Shown piece after piece: positions 42,797 through 51,751 of a DNA stretch of 64,000 bases. The notes under the pieces were generated by a model. It worked only from the letters and a program-made list of their open reading frames with translations. It did not search any database and was not told where the DNA came from. The DNA is taken from NCBI RefSeq assembly GCF_001273845.1, contig NZ_JHBW01000064.1:1-64000 (forward strand), given 5' to 3'. The position numbers were made by a program, and so were the translations under genes. The DNA comes from Leucobacter musarum subsp. musarum (lineage in GTDB: Bacteria; Actinomycetota; Actinomycetes; Actinomycetales; Microbacteriaceae). Every line of letters begins with the position of its first letter. The first letter of the stretch is position 1.

Positions 42797-44299
42797 ATGT
42801 CGAAACCAGGGATGGACGTCCCCAATTCGCTCCCGCACACGACCGTGACCCAAGTTCCGCTGCGAAAGATGCAGCGGTCCATGGGCGCGCGCCACCTCGT
42901 TATGATCGCGCTCGGCGGCGTGATTGGATCGGGGCTCTTCCTGAGCTCCGGGTATACGATCTCGCAGGCCGGGCCGCTCGGTGCCGTGATCGCCTACGGC
43001 ATCGGCGCCGTGGTGGTCTGGCTCGTGATGGCCTGTCTCGGGGAGCTCGCCGTCGCGTACCCCGTGTCGGGAGCGTTCCATATCTATGCGGCTCGTTCGA
43101 TCAACCCAGCTACAGGGTTCACGACGGCTTGGTTGTACTGGTTGTGCTGGGTCGTTGCACTCGGTTCGGAGTTCACCGCCGCCGGCATCCTGATGCAACG
43201 CTGGTTCCCTGGGGTCGACGTCTGGATCTGGTGTGTGGTCTTCGCTGCAGTGCTGTTCGGCATCAATGCTTTCTCGGCTCGGGTGTTCGGAGAGACCGAA
43301 TTCTGGTTCTCCATGATTAAAGTCGCAGCGATCGTCGTGCTCATCGTGCTGGGTGGTGCCGCGATCTTCGGCTTCTCCCCGCTGGCCAGCGATCCACAGC
43401 CCCCGGTGTTCTTCTCGAACTTCGTGACGGAAGGTGGTCTCTTCCCGGCCGGTATCAGCGGTGTCGTCGTGACCTCGCTCGCAGTGTTCTACGCGTTCAG
43501 CGGTTCCGAACTCATTGGCGTCGCCGCCGGTGAGACCGAGAACCCTGCCCGCAACATTCCCCGTGCACTCCGTTCGACCGTGCTGCGCCTGGTGCTCTTC
43601 TTCATCGGATCGATCGCCGTCATCGCCGCCATCGTGCCGTACGAGCAGACCGGCGTCACCGATTCGCCGTTCGTGACCGTCTTCGAGTACATCGGTATTC
43701 CGTTTGCCGCCGACCTGATGAACTTTGTCGTCATCACCGCACTGCTGTCGGCGGGCAATTCCGGTCTCTTCTCGTGTGCGCGGATGCTCTTCTCTCTGGC
43801 AGAGGAGGGGCACGCACCGCGGGTGTTCACCCGCCTGACGCGACGGGGCATCCCGCTCATCGCACTGAGCGTCAGCATGATCGGTGGTCTCGCCTCACTG
43901 ATTTCGAGCGTAGTCGCGCCCGAGTCCGTCTACCTGGTGCTCGTTTCGATCGCGGGCTTCGCCGTGGTCGCCGTGTGGATGTCCATCGTCGCGTCACAAT
44001 TCATGCACCGTCGCGCGTTTGTGAAAGCGGGGGGTGACGTCTCCACGCTCGCCTATCGCACACCGTGGTACCCGGTGGTGCCGATCCTTGCGTTCGTTTT
44101 GCTCGCAATTTCACTCGTCGCCGTCGCCTTCGATCCGAATCAGGTTGCGGCCCTGTACTTCGGGGTGCCGTTCGTCGGCGTCTGCTATCTCTACTTCTGG
44201 TGGCGTCATGGTCGCGGCCGAGGTCGTGCCCCGCAGTCGGGGGCCGCGACCTCAGCGGTCACGGACTCGGACTCAGGCAGCATCGAGGCCCGGCGATGA
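42797..44299 (+). CDS. Amino acid permease (APC superfamily, AAT-type)
   Basis: A 500-residue permease with about 12 helices. The N-terminus RSMGARHLVMIALGGVIGSGLF is the classic amino-acid-transporter (AAT) helix-1 motif. FYAFSGSELIGVAAGETENP in helix 6 and the following loop is also diagnostic. GAAGGAGAGCC precedes the ATG. The stop overlaps the racemase start by 4 bp (ATGA). It probably imports the amino acid that feeds the flanking enzymes, for example homoserine, methionine or a D-amino acid. Confidence 0.92.
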   Translation: MSKPGMDVPNSLPHTTVTQVPLRKMQRSMGARHLVMIALGGVIGSGLFLSSGYTISQAGPLGAVIAYGIGAVVVWLVMACLGELAVAYPVSGAFHIYAARSINPATGFTTAWLYWLCWVVALGSEFTAAGILMQRWFPGVDVWIWCVVFAAVLFGINAFSARVFGETEFWFSMIKVAAIVVLIVLGGAAIFGFSPLASDPQPPVFFSNFVTEGGLFPAGISGVVVTSLAVFYAFSGSELIGVAAGETENPARNIPRALRSTVLRLVLFFIGSIAVIAAIVPYEQTGVTDSPFVTVFEYIGIPFAADLMNFVVITALLSAGNSGLFSCARMLFSLAEEGHAPRVFTRLTRRGIPLIALSVSMIGGLASLISSVVAPESVYLVLVSIAGFAVVAVWMSIVASQFMHRRAFVKAGGDVSTLAYRTPWYPVVPILAFVLLAISLVAVAFDPNQVAALYFGVPFVGVCYLYFWWRHGRGRGRAPQSGAATSAVTDSDSGSIEARR

Positions 44300-45438
44300 C
44301 TACGGGGGAGGCGCGTGTCGAGATCGATCCGGCGGCGATTCGACACAACCTCGGGTGCCTCGTCGATGCGCTTTCAGGTGATTCATCACCGGAGATCTGC
44401 GCGGTCGTCAAAGCCGATGCCTACGGGCACGGAATCGAGCACGTGCTTCCCCTCATCGTCGACGCCGGCATACGCAGTGTCGGCATTGCCAGCAACGCGG
44501 AGGCCCGACGCGTGCGCGAGCTCGGATTCTCAGGTCGTATCATCCGTGTGCGCGCCGCGGCCCCCGCTGAAGTCGCCGGTGCGCTCGGGGAGCGCGTCGA
44601 GGAGTGGGTGGGTGGCTTCGCGCACGCTCAGGTGATCGCAGAGATCGCGCTGCAGCACGGCGTTGAGATCCCGGTGCATCTTGCGATCAATGCCCTGGGG
44701 TTCTCGGTCTCCTGCGTCGACCTGAGCTTGAGCGCGGGCCGAAAGGAACTCGCGGCGATGGTTGCGCTGCGCGGTCTCGACGTGCGTGGCGTGTGCGCGC
44801 ACTTTCCGTCGGAGGCGGTAGCCGATGCCCAGCGCGGCGCCGCCCGGTTCGCCGATGAAGCGGAAGAGGTGCTCGGTGTTCTCGGGCAGGAGCGGGCAGC
44901 TGACGTGCAGCGTCACTGCGCGACGTCGTTCGCGGCGCTCACGGTTGCGGAGTCGCGTTTCGATCTCGTGCGCATCGGCGCCGCACTGTACGGTGACTCA
45001 TCGGCGCCGGCTGTGTGGCAGCGGTCGGCGTTGCGTCTCGTCGCTCCGATCACCTCGGTCAACCTGGTGCCGGCCGGGCGACGTATTGGATATGTCGGGG
45101 GGTCGGTGCTCGACGGCGACGCGATCATCGCCGCGGTCCCGGTGGGCTACGGTGATGGACTGCCGCGTGCGCTGGGCAACGGACGAGGATCGGTGCTGGT
45201 GCGAGGACATCGGGCACCCATCGTTGATCGGCTGTCGATGAACGCCCTGGCCGTGGATGTCACGGCCATCCCAGGGGTGCGGCCTGGTGATGATGCGGTC
45301 GTCTTCGGCAGGCAGGGGGCTGGCGAGATTTCCGGTGTTGAGTTTGAGCGAAATTCCGGTGAGATCGCGGCGGCGAGTTATTCCCAGTGGGGGCGTGGGA
45401 TCGCGAGAACGGTTCGATCGGGAGCGGTCGGAGGCTAG
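44296..45438 (+). CDS. Alanine racemase family PLP enzyme
   Basis: A 380-residue fold-type III PLP enzyme. The PLP lysine lies in VVKADAYGHG (about residue 36-40). The probable catalytic tyrosine is in RIGYVGGSV, and VPVGYGDGLPRAL is conserved. The usual MGRLG or MSRNG arginine segment is replaced by NALGFSVSC, so specificity may differ from alanine. Broad-specificity amino-acid racemases of this family act on Met, Lys, Arg or homoserine. It is translationally coupled to the permease, so it likely converts imported D-amino acid to L or the reverse. It is unlikely to be the cell-wall housekeeping enzyme given its location. Confidence 0.85.
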   Translation: MTTGEARVEIDPAAIRHNLGCLVDALSGDSSPEICAVVKADAYGHGIEHVLPLIVDAGIRSVGIASNAEARRVRELGFSGRIIRVRAAAPAEVAGALGERVEEWVGGFAHAQVIAEIALQHGVEIPVHLAINALGFSVSCVDLSLSAGRKELAAMVALRGLDVRGVCAHFPSEAVADAQRGAARFADEAEEVLGVLGQERAADVQRHCATSFAALTVAESRFDLVRIGAALYGDSSAPAVWQRSALRLVAPITSVNLVPAGRRIGYVGGSVLDGDAIIAAVPVGYGDGLPRALGNGRGSVLVRGHRAPIVDRLSMNALAVDVTAIPGVRPGDDAVVFGRQGAGEISGVEFERNSGEIAAASYSQWGRGIARTVRSGAVGG

Positions 45439-45451
45439 TCTGAATCGTGTG

Positions 45452-46213
45452 ATGCAGCCCGCCGATTCTCCCTCAGGAACGTCGTCGTTGATTCAGGGTC
45501 TGACGCTGCTCGACGAAGTGGTCTGGCGGGAGCGCTCAGGCCGCTCAGCTCTGATCGCGTCGCGGATCGCCGATCGCACGGGAATCGAACGGAGCCGCAC
45601 GTCGCGGCTCACGCAGGAATTGATCGACCTCGAATATCTCGAGCGCGGTGAACAAGCGGCGTTCTCCGCGGGCCCTGCGTACTTCGCGCTCGGGCGTTCG
45701 TTGCACGCGCCCTGGTTGCGAGCGGCTCGCGGCGAATTGCGGCGAATCGCGTCGGCATTTCCGGCTGGCGTGCGAGTATCGGCGCCCGTGGGCGATGGCT
45801 TCACCGCGTTGTTGCGCTACGAGTCGGGGCCGGGCGCACCCGAGAGTGCGACGAGCCCCGGCATGGTGACTCCGATCTGGTGCACCGGTGCGGGGCGCGC
45901 GCTGCTGTGGCGGATGGGGCGCGATGAACTCGATGAGATGCTGTCGAGTACGGAGTTCATCGGTGTGGGCGGGCCGTCTGCCGCACGCAGCGTCGATGAG
46001 GTCTGGGCCCTGATGGAGCGCGATCGTGCCGCCGGGTACGTGCGCGCGGCCGAGGAATTCGAATACGAGATTATGGAAATCGGCGTGCCGCTGACCGCTG
46101 ATGGCCGCGTGACCGCAGCCATCAGTGCGGTGTGCCGAACCGAATTCCTGGACGGTGAACTTGCCGCCGAACTGTCGGCTGCGGCGCAGCGTTTGGAACA
46201 GCTGCTGGAGTAA
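45452..46213 (+). CDS. IclR-family transcriptional regulator
   Basis: A 253-residue regulator with a winged-helix domain at about 10-70 (IADRTGIERSRTSRLTQELI helix-turn-helix) and an IclR effector domain. It starts 13 bp after the racemase stop and is probably co-transcribed with permease and racemase. Start choice is between ATG 45452 and GTG 45449; the open frame upstream overlaps the racemase. It converges with a second IclR gene 15 bp away. Likely target: the amino-acid genes on both sides. Confidence 0.85.
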   Translation: MQPADSPSGTSSLIQGLTLLDEVVWRERSGRSALIASRIADRTGIERSRTSRLTQELIDLEYLERGEQAAFSAGPAYFALGRSLHAPWLRAARGELRRIASAFPAGVRVSAPVGDGFTALLRYESGPGAPESATSPGMVTPIWCTGAGRALLWRMGRDELDEMLSSTEFIGVGGPSAARSVDEVWALMERDRAAGYVRAAEEFEYEIMEIGVPLTADGRVTAAISAVCRTEFLDGELAAELSAAAQRLEQLLE

Positions 46214-46228
46214 GCCGGAAAAGCCCGG

Positions 46229-47029
46229 TCAGGCGGTGGTGGGGGCCGACGCAGGCAGCTTATCTCGAACGTCACTCGGTGCACCGAGCGCGCGGCTGAG
46301 CTCGTCGGCTGCGGTGCGACAGGCGAGGCCCAGTGCTTCAACGCGCTCCTCCAGCCGAACGCGCGGGCCGACGATCTGCATGGCGGCGATGACTTCCCCG
46401 CGGAAGTCGTGCACCGGCGCAGCGACTGAGAGGAGGCCGGGCTCGGCTTCCTCGTCCACGATGGAATAGCCGCGAGACCGCGCTTCGCGGATTCGTGCAA
46501 TGAACTCGGTGATGTCGCGTGCGGCGCGCGGGCCCCCCGAAGAGAAGTCGGTGCGCGCGAGCACCGCAGATACTTCGTCGTCTTCGGCGTCCCAGAGCAC
46601 CGCCTGGCCGGCATCGCTGCAGAACGCCGGGTATGCGCGGCCCACCCATGAGGTGATGAGTCGCTGCCCGCGCGGAAGCGCTTCGGCGATGGTCACGGTG
46701 CTGTCGCCGTACAGTTCGCCGAGAAAGCAGGCTTCTCCAGTCGTTGCGCTCAACTGCTCGAGTGCGGTGAGGCCCTCGGTGAGCAGCCGGCGGGCGGTTA
46801 GTGCTTGCGTCGAGGCGTACACCAGCGGTGAGAGTTGATATCCGAGCGAGTCACGCTCGGCGAGCCCGTTCGCCGCGAGCGCGGTGAGTACTCGGGAGGT
46901 CTGGGAGCGTTCACGCCCGGCCGCGAGCGCCACTTCGGTGACCGTGGCTGGAGCGCGGTGATGTTGCGCATGTGTCGCGAGCGCATCGAGCACGGCGAAC
47001 CCGCGCCCCATGCTCGACACCGCACCCAT
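46229..47029 (-). CDS. IclR-family transcriptional regulator
   Basis: A 266-residue regulator. Its helix-turn-helix is VTEVALAAGRERSQTSRVL, and the effector domain includes GRAYPAFCSDAGQAVLW. It is related to, but clearly distinct from, the convergent IclR protein at 45452. It is divergent from the PLP lyase-like gene, with an AT-rich 108-bp promoter region between them holding TGCATT...AATGCA. It probably regulates that gene and itself. Confidence 0.87.
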   Translation of the reverse strand: MGAVSSMGRGFAVLDALATHAQHHRAPATVTEVALAAGRERSQTSRVLTALAANGLAERDSLGYQLSPLVYASTQALTARRLLTEGLTALEQLSATTGEACFLGELYGDSTVTIAEALPRGQRLITSWVGRAYPAFCSDAGQAVLWDAEDDEVSAVLARTDFSSGGPRAARDITEFIARIREARSRGYSIVDEEAEPGLLSVAAPVHDFRGEVIAAMQIVGPRVRLEERVEALGLACRTAADELSRALGAPSDVRDKLPASAPTTA

Positions 47030-47085
47030 GGCTCCAGGGTACTGGCATCCGGGCCGACAACGCGTACGCGATAGTTTGCGGAATA

Positions 47086-47110
47086 TGCATTTCTAATTGA
47101 TAATAATGCA
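47086..47110. promoter_or_regulatory. Inverted repeat in the iclR / gamma-lyase promoter
   Basis: TGCATT (47086-47091) and AATGCA (47105-47110) form a perfect 6-bp inverted repeat with a 13-bp AT-rich spacer containing GATAAT. This is a plausible operator over a -10 region. Confidence 0.5.
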
Positions 47111-47137
47111 CACGCAGTATTGATGTGAGGGAGTTCC

Positions 47138-48373
47138 ATGAGCCGCAACCGCCCCGACCGCACGCAGTGGTCGACACTCGCCGATCAGAGCCTCGCCGTG
47201 CATGCCGGCAACATGATGGATAGCACGCGAGCGCTCCGCACCCCGCTGGTGATGGCGAACTCCTACGAACTCCCGGAAGACCCGAGCGCGATCAGCTGGT
47301 CGGCCACCGAGCCTGGTTTGTACACGCGAAACAGTGGACTCAATCAGGTCGCTCTCGAGCGCAAACTCGCCGCGCTCGACGGCGGCGAGGCGGCAGTGGC
47401 ACTCGCGAGCGGGGTTGCGGCGCTGCACGCCGTGTTTTTCACGCATGTCCGCACTGGCGACCATGTGGTGGTCAGCGACGTCACATACGAGGCGACGTGG
47501 CGATTGTGGACCGAGCTGCTCCCCGACCGCTACGGCATTGAGGCGACGCTGGTCGATGTCTCCGATCCCGACGCGTTGCGCGGGGCGATGCGCCCGAACA
47601 CGCGTCTGGTCTGCATCGAAGCGATCGCGAATCCGACCACGAAAGTCGCTGATGTGCGGGCGATCGCCGAAGTCGCTCACGAGTTCGGTGCGATCCTCAT
47701 GGTCGACTCGACGTTCACGCCGCCGCCGTTCTACCGTCCGCTCGAAGACGGCGCCGACCTCGTCGTCCACTCTCTGACCAAGTACATCAACGGGCACGGA
47801 GATGCCATGGGCGGCGCAGTCGTGGGCAGCGACGCGCTCATCGAGCCGATCAAAGCGGACGCGATGGTCGATGTCGGCGGCATTATCTCGCCCTTCAATG
47901 CATCGCAGATTCAGCGTGGATCGGTGACACTGCCTCTCCGCCTGAAGCAGCACTTCTCCTCCGCCCAGGCGGTGGCGGAGTTGCTCGACGCCGACGACCG
48001 GGTTGCGTTCGTTGCGTATCCGGGCCTGCCGACACATCCGGATCACGAGCTCGCGAAACGCCAGTTCGACGAGCGTGGGTTTGGCGGAACGATTGCGTTT
48101 GCCCTGCACGGCGGCTCCGAAGCGCAGAATGCATTCGTCGCGGCGCTCCGGCTCGTGACCTCCGGGTTCTCGCTCGGGCACGACGACTCGCTCATCGTCC
48201 ACGTCGGCACCGCGGGCGGGCGGGTGGCTTACTACCCCGAACCGTTCCGCACTCTCGGGCATCTACGACTGTCGATCGGCATCGAAGACACGCAGGATCT
48301 GCTCGCGGATGTTGCCGCCGCGCTCGCATCGCTGCCCACTCCCCGCGCATCGCTGAGTCAATCGGCGAGATGA
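47138..48373 (+). CDS. Cys/Met-metabolism PLP enzyme (gamma-lyase/gamma-synthase like)
   Basis: A 411-residue fold-type I PLP enzyme of the transsulfuration family. The Schiff-base lysine is Lys215 in [12 protein letters not shown], with the aspartate in [10 protein letters not shown] and [15 protein letters not shown] upstream. Family members include methionine gamma-lyase, cystathionine gamma-lyase/synthase and homoserine acyl-ester enzymes. GTGAGGGAG precedes the ATG. Its stop overlaps the start of an Lrp regulator. Beside a permease, racemase and homoserine dehydrogenase, a catabolic gamma-elimination (methionine or homoserine to 2-oxobutyrate and ammonia) is plausible but unproven. Confidence 0.87.
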   Translation: MSRNRPDRTQWSTLADQSLAVHAGNMMDSTRALRTPLVMANSYELPEDPSAISWSATEPGLYTRNSGLNQVALERKLAALDGGEAAVALASGVAALHAVFFTHVRTGDHVVVSDVTYEATWRLWTELLPDRYGIEATLVDVSDPDALRGAMRPNTRLVCIEAIANPTTKVADVRAIAEVAHEFGAILMVDSTFTPPPFYRPLEDGADLVVHSLTKYINGHGDAMGGAVVGSDALIEPIKADAMVDVGGIISPFNASQIQRGSVTLPLRLKQHFSSAQAVAELLDADDRVAFVAYPGLPTHPDHELAKRQFDERGFGGTIAFALHGGSEAQNAFVAALRLVTSGFSLGHDDSLIVHVGTAGGRVAYYPEPFRTLGHLRLSIGIEDTQDLLADVAAALASLPTPRASLSQSAR

Positions 48374-48831
48374 CCGTGCGCGATCCTATCGATGAGCGCA
48401 TTCTCGCGGAACTGACGACGAACGCGCGTATTTCGCTGGTGACGCTCGGGGCTCGGGTGAACCTTTCGCGAAACGCGGTGAAGCTGCGGATCGAGCGCCT
48501 GGAGCGTTCGGGCACGATTCAGGGGTACACCTTGGTGCGGGGGAGTGCATCGACAGCGGATCGGGTGTCAGCGGTGCTCATGATCGATCGAGCGGACCGT
48601 ATGCGCGGTGCCGACGTCATCGCGGCACTCGCCAAGATCCCAGAGGTCGTGCGTTGCGATATTTTGGCCGGCGAGTTCGACATTCTGGCGAGAATCGATG
48701 CGAGATCGGTGGAACGAGTGCAAGAGATCTGGGAGCAAGTGAGCGCGATGCCGAGTGTGGTGAATACTGTCACGTCGTTCTCGCTGTCGACGATGATCGA
48801 CCGTGAGAGTCGGGCGTGCCCGGCATTGTAA
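48370..48831 (+). CDS. Lrp/AsnC-family transcriptional regulator
   Basis: A 153-residue regulator of normal length. The N-terminal helix-turn-helix is DERILAELTTNARISLVTLG, then LSRNAVKLRIERLE. The C-terminal RAM/effector domain (about 70-145) contains VRCDILAGEFDILARI. The ATG overlaps the PLP enzyme stop, so it is made together with that enzyme and probably senses the amino acid it degrades. Confidence 0.9.
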   Translation: MTVRDPIDERILAELTTNARISLVTLGARVNLSRNAVKLRIERLERSGTIQGYTLVRGSASTADRVSAVLMIDRADRMRGADVIAALAKIPEVVRCDILAGEFDILARIDARSVERVQEIWEQVSAMPSVVNTVTSFSLSTMIDRESRACPAL

Positions 48832-48840
48832 GCGGCCCGG

Positions 48841-49488
48841 TTATGAGTGTCCTTCGCCGGGGTCGGCATCCGTCGTCAGCTCGGGCGGAAGCAGTGCTGT
48901 CAGCGTGTGCACGACGGTTTCTGCGGGTGCAGGATCGCGATCGCTCAACCACCGCAGCAGTGCGTGCACGGTTCCGGCGCTGACGAATGACGTGGTGATC
49001 GAGATCGTCGCGTCGTCCGCGCCCTGAAATTCGGCTTCAACCGTGCGGCGAGTGAGTGCCTCGAAGCGAGTGACGAGATGCTCGAAGATTTGGGCACGGG
49101 ATCCAATGGTGAATGCGTAATCGAGCAGCGGACGAGCCCGTTCGAGCTCGGCGATGAGACGACGCAACCCGTCGCGGGTGATGAGGTCTCTGCGGGAATG
49201 GACTCCCGTTCGGCGGGCGATGTCGGTTTCGGAGATCTCGGAGAGTGCGTCGGTGATGGCTTCGGCGGCGAGCTCGTCGACGGTCGCGAAGTGCGTGTAG
49301 TAGGTGCTGCGGCCGACGCCGGAGCGTTCGCACAGCCAGGTGGCACTGAGTCGGGGCGTGCGCGCAGCGGCTGCCTCGCGGAACGCGGCGATGAGGCGCG
49401 AGCGGGTCTGCGAAGCCTGATCGTCGCCAGCGGTGCGGAGCTCGGCTCGGCGATTCGCCTGGGGCGTCGGTTCGAAGCCTGGAAGCAT
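48841..49488 (-). CDS. TetR-family transcriptional regulator
   Basis: A 215-residue regulator. An unusually long 30-residue N-terminus precedes the TetR helix-turn-helix (about 33-80), which includes LSATWLCERSGVGRSTYYTH. The C-terminal domain is all-helical and unassigned. GGGAAAGG lies just before the ATG at 49488; the much longer frame upstream is antisense to an alcohol dehydrogenase. A TAGAC-AGT-GTCTA palindrome lies 17 bp upstream of the start, so it probably represses itself and the divergent dehydrogenases. Confidence 0.87.
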   Translation of the reverse strand: MLPGFEPTPQANRRAELRTAGDDQASQTRSRLIAAFREAAAARTPRLSATWLCERSGVGRSTYYTHFATVDELAAEAITDALSEISETDIARRTGVHSRRDLITRDGLRRLIAELERARPLLDYAFTIGSRAQIFEHLVTRFEALTRRTVEAEFQGADDATISITTSFVSAGTVHALLRWLSDRDPAPAETVVHTLTALLPPELTTDADPGEGHS

Positions 49489-49504
49489 GGCCTTTCCCTT
49501 CCTG

Positions 49505-49517
49505 TAGACAGTGTCTA
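49505..49517. promoter_or_regulatory. TetR operator palindrome
   Basis: TAGAC-AGT-GTCTA, perfect 5-bp arms around a 3-bp centre, in the divergent region between the TetR gene and the first alcohol dehydrogenase. Confidence 0.6.
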
Positions 49518-49620
49518 TTCTGGGCGTAACATGAGGCATGCGACCCGTTCCTATTCTGTCGCTCGTCATGTTGCGGCGGGTCGCATGCGGCGGACGGGCA
49601 TCCGAAATGAGGTACACACC

Positions 49621-50565
49621 GTGAAAGCTTGGTTCCTTGACGAGGTGCATGCGCCGTTGCGCGCCGCAGAGATCGACCGGCCGGTGCCCGGCCCTGGGGA
49701 GGTGCTCATGCAGGTGCGTGCTTCGGGTCTGTGTCACAGCGACGTGGGCTATATGGAGGGCGTCATTCCGGTCACGATCCCGTTTCCCGTGGTGCTGGGG
49801 CACGAAGCCTCCGGCGTGATCGCGGAGCTGGGTGACGGCGTTACCGGCTGGGCCGTTGGAGATGCCGTCGCGAGCGCGATTGCTCCCGACGATGCGCCCG
49901 GTGTGTCCCGCGACGGTGCATACGCGGAGTACACCATCGTGAACGCGTCGAAGCTGGTGCGCCTGCCGGCTGGAATGGATTGGGCGCAAGCTGCAGCGGC
50001 TACCGACGCGGGGCTGACGTCGTACACCGGAGTGGTGGTATTCGGCGAAGTGCGCGCGGGCGATCGCGTCGGAATCGTGGGCCTCGGAGGCCTGGGAATG
50101 ACCGGGGCTCAGATCGCCGTCGTTCAGGGTGCCACGGTGTACGGGGTGGAGCCCCGCGAAGCGCTGTGGGAGACGGCGAAAGGGCACGGGGTCGCTGAGG
50201 TCTTCGCAGACGTATCTGAGCTGGAGGGTATGGACCTTGACGTCGTCATCGATTTCGCGGGATTCGGCACGACGACCGCAGGGGCGATCCGCGCGGTGAA
50301 GACGCGGGGTCGCGTGGTGCTTGTCGGTCTGGGCCGTTCGGAGTGGACGATCAACTCCATCGACCTCGTGTCGCGCGCCATCGAACTGCGCGGGGCAACG
50401 GTCGCCGGCGAGCCGGCGCACCTGCAAGCCGTCATCGACCTCATCGCCGCAGGCCGGCTTAGCGTGAAAGCCGAATCGATCACCTTCGATGAGATTCCCG
50501 ACGGGCTGGGTCGTTTGCAGCGGGGTGAAGTGAACGGGCGATTGGTCGCACTGCTGCCCGAGTAG
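49621..50565 (+). CDS. Zinc-type alcohol dehydrogenase lacking the structural-zinc loop
   Basis: A 314-residue medium-chain dehydrogenase. ASGLCHSDVGY (catalytic Cys/Asp) and LGHEASGVI are the catalytic-zinc region, and GIVGLGGLGMTGAQ binds NAD(P). The four-cysteine structural-zinc lobe is missing: the sequence passes from VASAIAPDDAPGVSRDGAYA straight into the fold, explaining the short length. The GTG start (VKAWFLDE) has GAGG upstream. It is followed 49 bp later by a second, complete alcohol dehydrogenase sharing VRASGLCHSD, so the pair may form related enzymes of one pathway under TetR control. Confidence 0.85.
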   Translation: MKAWFLDEVHAPLRAAEIDRPVPGPGEVLMQVRASGLCHSDVGYMEGVIPVTIPFPVVLGHEASGVIAELGDGVTGWAVGDAVASAIAPDDAPGVSRDGAYAEYTIVNASKLVRLPAGMDWAQAAAATDAGLTSYTGVVVFGEVRAGDRVGIVGLGGLGMTGAQIAVVQGATVYGVEPREALWETAKGHGVAEVFADVSELEGMDLDVVIDFAGFGTTTAGAIRAVKTRGRVVLVGLGRSEWTINSIDLVSRAIELRGATVAGEPAHLQAVIDLIAAGRLSVKAESITFDEIPDGLGRLQRGEVNGRLVALLPE

Positions 50566-50614
50566 AGCGCCGAGCCCATCTGAATACCACCAACACTGAA
50601 GAAGGAGCAGCATC

Positions 50615-51709
50615 ATGAAAGCAGCAGTCGTGCGCCAATTCGGCGGCGGATTCCACACGGAAGAGGTCTCCGTGTCTCATCCGGAAGGTCGAGAGGTTCT
50701 CGTCCAAGTGCGAGCGTCGGGCCTCTGCCACAGCGACGAACTCGCAGCGAGCACCAACCTCGGCTATGACGTGCCGGCTGTATTCGGGCACGAGGTGTCG
50801 GGAGTGGTTGAAGCTATCGGGCCGGATGTGACCGAATTTCAGGTCGGCGATCACGTCGTGGGGTGCCTCGTGCAGTTCTGCGGTGCCTGCGACCGCTGTC
50901 TCACCGGCCGGGTGCACCTGTGCCGTCGCCCCGAGTCGACCGTTCGAAGTGAGCGCGGTGAGGCGCGGCTGACGGACACTGAGGGGCAGGCGCTTAGCCA
51001 GGGCATGGCATTGGGAGGATTCGCCGAGTTCGCTCTGATCCACGAGAACCAGTTGGCACGGGTGCCAGACACTGTCCCTTTCCCGCAAGCAGCCCTGCTG
51101 GGTTGCGGTGTCGTCACCGGAGCCGGAGCAGTCATGAACACTGCGAATGTGCAGGCTGGTGAGACCGTCGCCATCGTCGGCGCCGGGGGTGTCGGCCTGA
51201 ACGCGGTCAGTGGTGCGGTCGTCGCTGGAGCATCGCGCATCATCGTGATCGACATCGCCGATGACAAGCTCGACACGGCGAAAAGCTTCGGGGCAACGGT
51301 CGGTATCAACTCGCGCAGCGTCGATCCCGTTGCCGCCGTGCTCGAAGCGACAGACGGCAACGGTGCCGATCACGTCTTCGACTTCGTCGGTGCCGGCGAT
51401 ACCACCGCTCAGGCGCTGCAGATGGTGGGGAAAGGGGGTGGGCTCTATTTGATCGGTGTGCTCGACCCGACGACGTCGGTCAATGTCTCCAACATCGACA
51501 TGCTGATGCGACAGAGCCGTATTCAAGGGGTGTACATGGGGTCAACGAACCCCAAGCGCGATATCCCGATGATCGCGGAACTGTACTTGCAGGGGCGCTA
51601 CGAACTGGACGCGCTGGTGTCGAAGGAGATTTCGATCGATGAAGTCAACGAGGGCTACGCTGCACTGAAAGACCCGACGGTCAATCGCGTCGTGATCACG
51701 TCGTTCTGA
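50615..51709 (+). CDS. Zinc-dependent alcohol dehydrogenase
   Basis: A 364-residue dehydrogenase with both zinc sites. Catalytic: ASGLCHSDELAAS and FGHEVSGVV. Structural: FCGACDRCLTGRVHLC. The NAD fold contains VAIVGAGGVGLNAV. Length and insert pattern are those of the class III-like/aryl-alcohol branch. GAAGGAGCAGC precedes the ATG. It is the partner of the preceding short dehydrogenase. Substrate unknown; the cluster has no transporter or other enzyme to guide a guess. Confidence 0.9.
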   Translation: MKAAVVRQFGGGFHTEEVSVSHPEGREVLVQVRASGLCHSDELAASTNLGYDVPAVFGHEVSGVVEAIGPDVTEFQVGDHVVGCLVQFCGACDRCLTGRVHLCRRPESTVRSERGEARLTDTEGQALSQGMALGGFAEFALIHENQLARVPDTVPFPQAALLGCGVVTGAGAVMNTANVQAGETVAIVGAGGVGLNAVSGAVVAGASRIIVIDIADDKLDTAKSFGATVGINSRSVDPVAAVLEATDGNGADHVFDFVGAGDTTAQALQMVGKGGGLYLIGVLDPTTSVNVSNIDMLMRQSRIQGVYMGSTNPKRDIPMIAELYLQGRYELDALVSKEISIDEVNEGYAALKDPTVNRVVITSF

Positions 51710-51723
51710 CGCCGTCCACGAGT

Positions 51724-51751
51724 GGAGCTCGCGGGGCCGCCCGCGAGCTCC
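51724..51751. terminator. Bidirectional terminator hairpin
   Basis: A 12-bp perfect stem, GGAGCTCGCGGG-GCCG-CCCGCGAGCTCC, with a 4-nt loop, filling the gap between the convergent dehydrogenase and lipoate ligase genes. Confidence 0.8.

Noticed and set aside
49489-50658. A 390-residue extension of the TetR frame
   Set aside because: Antisense to a clear alcohol dehydrogenase gene; the ribosome binding site supports the start at 49488.
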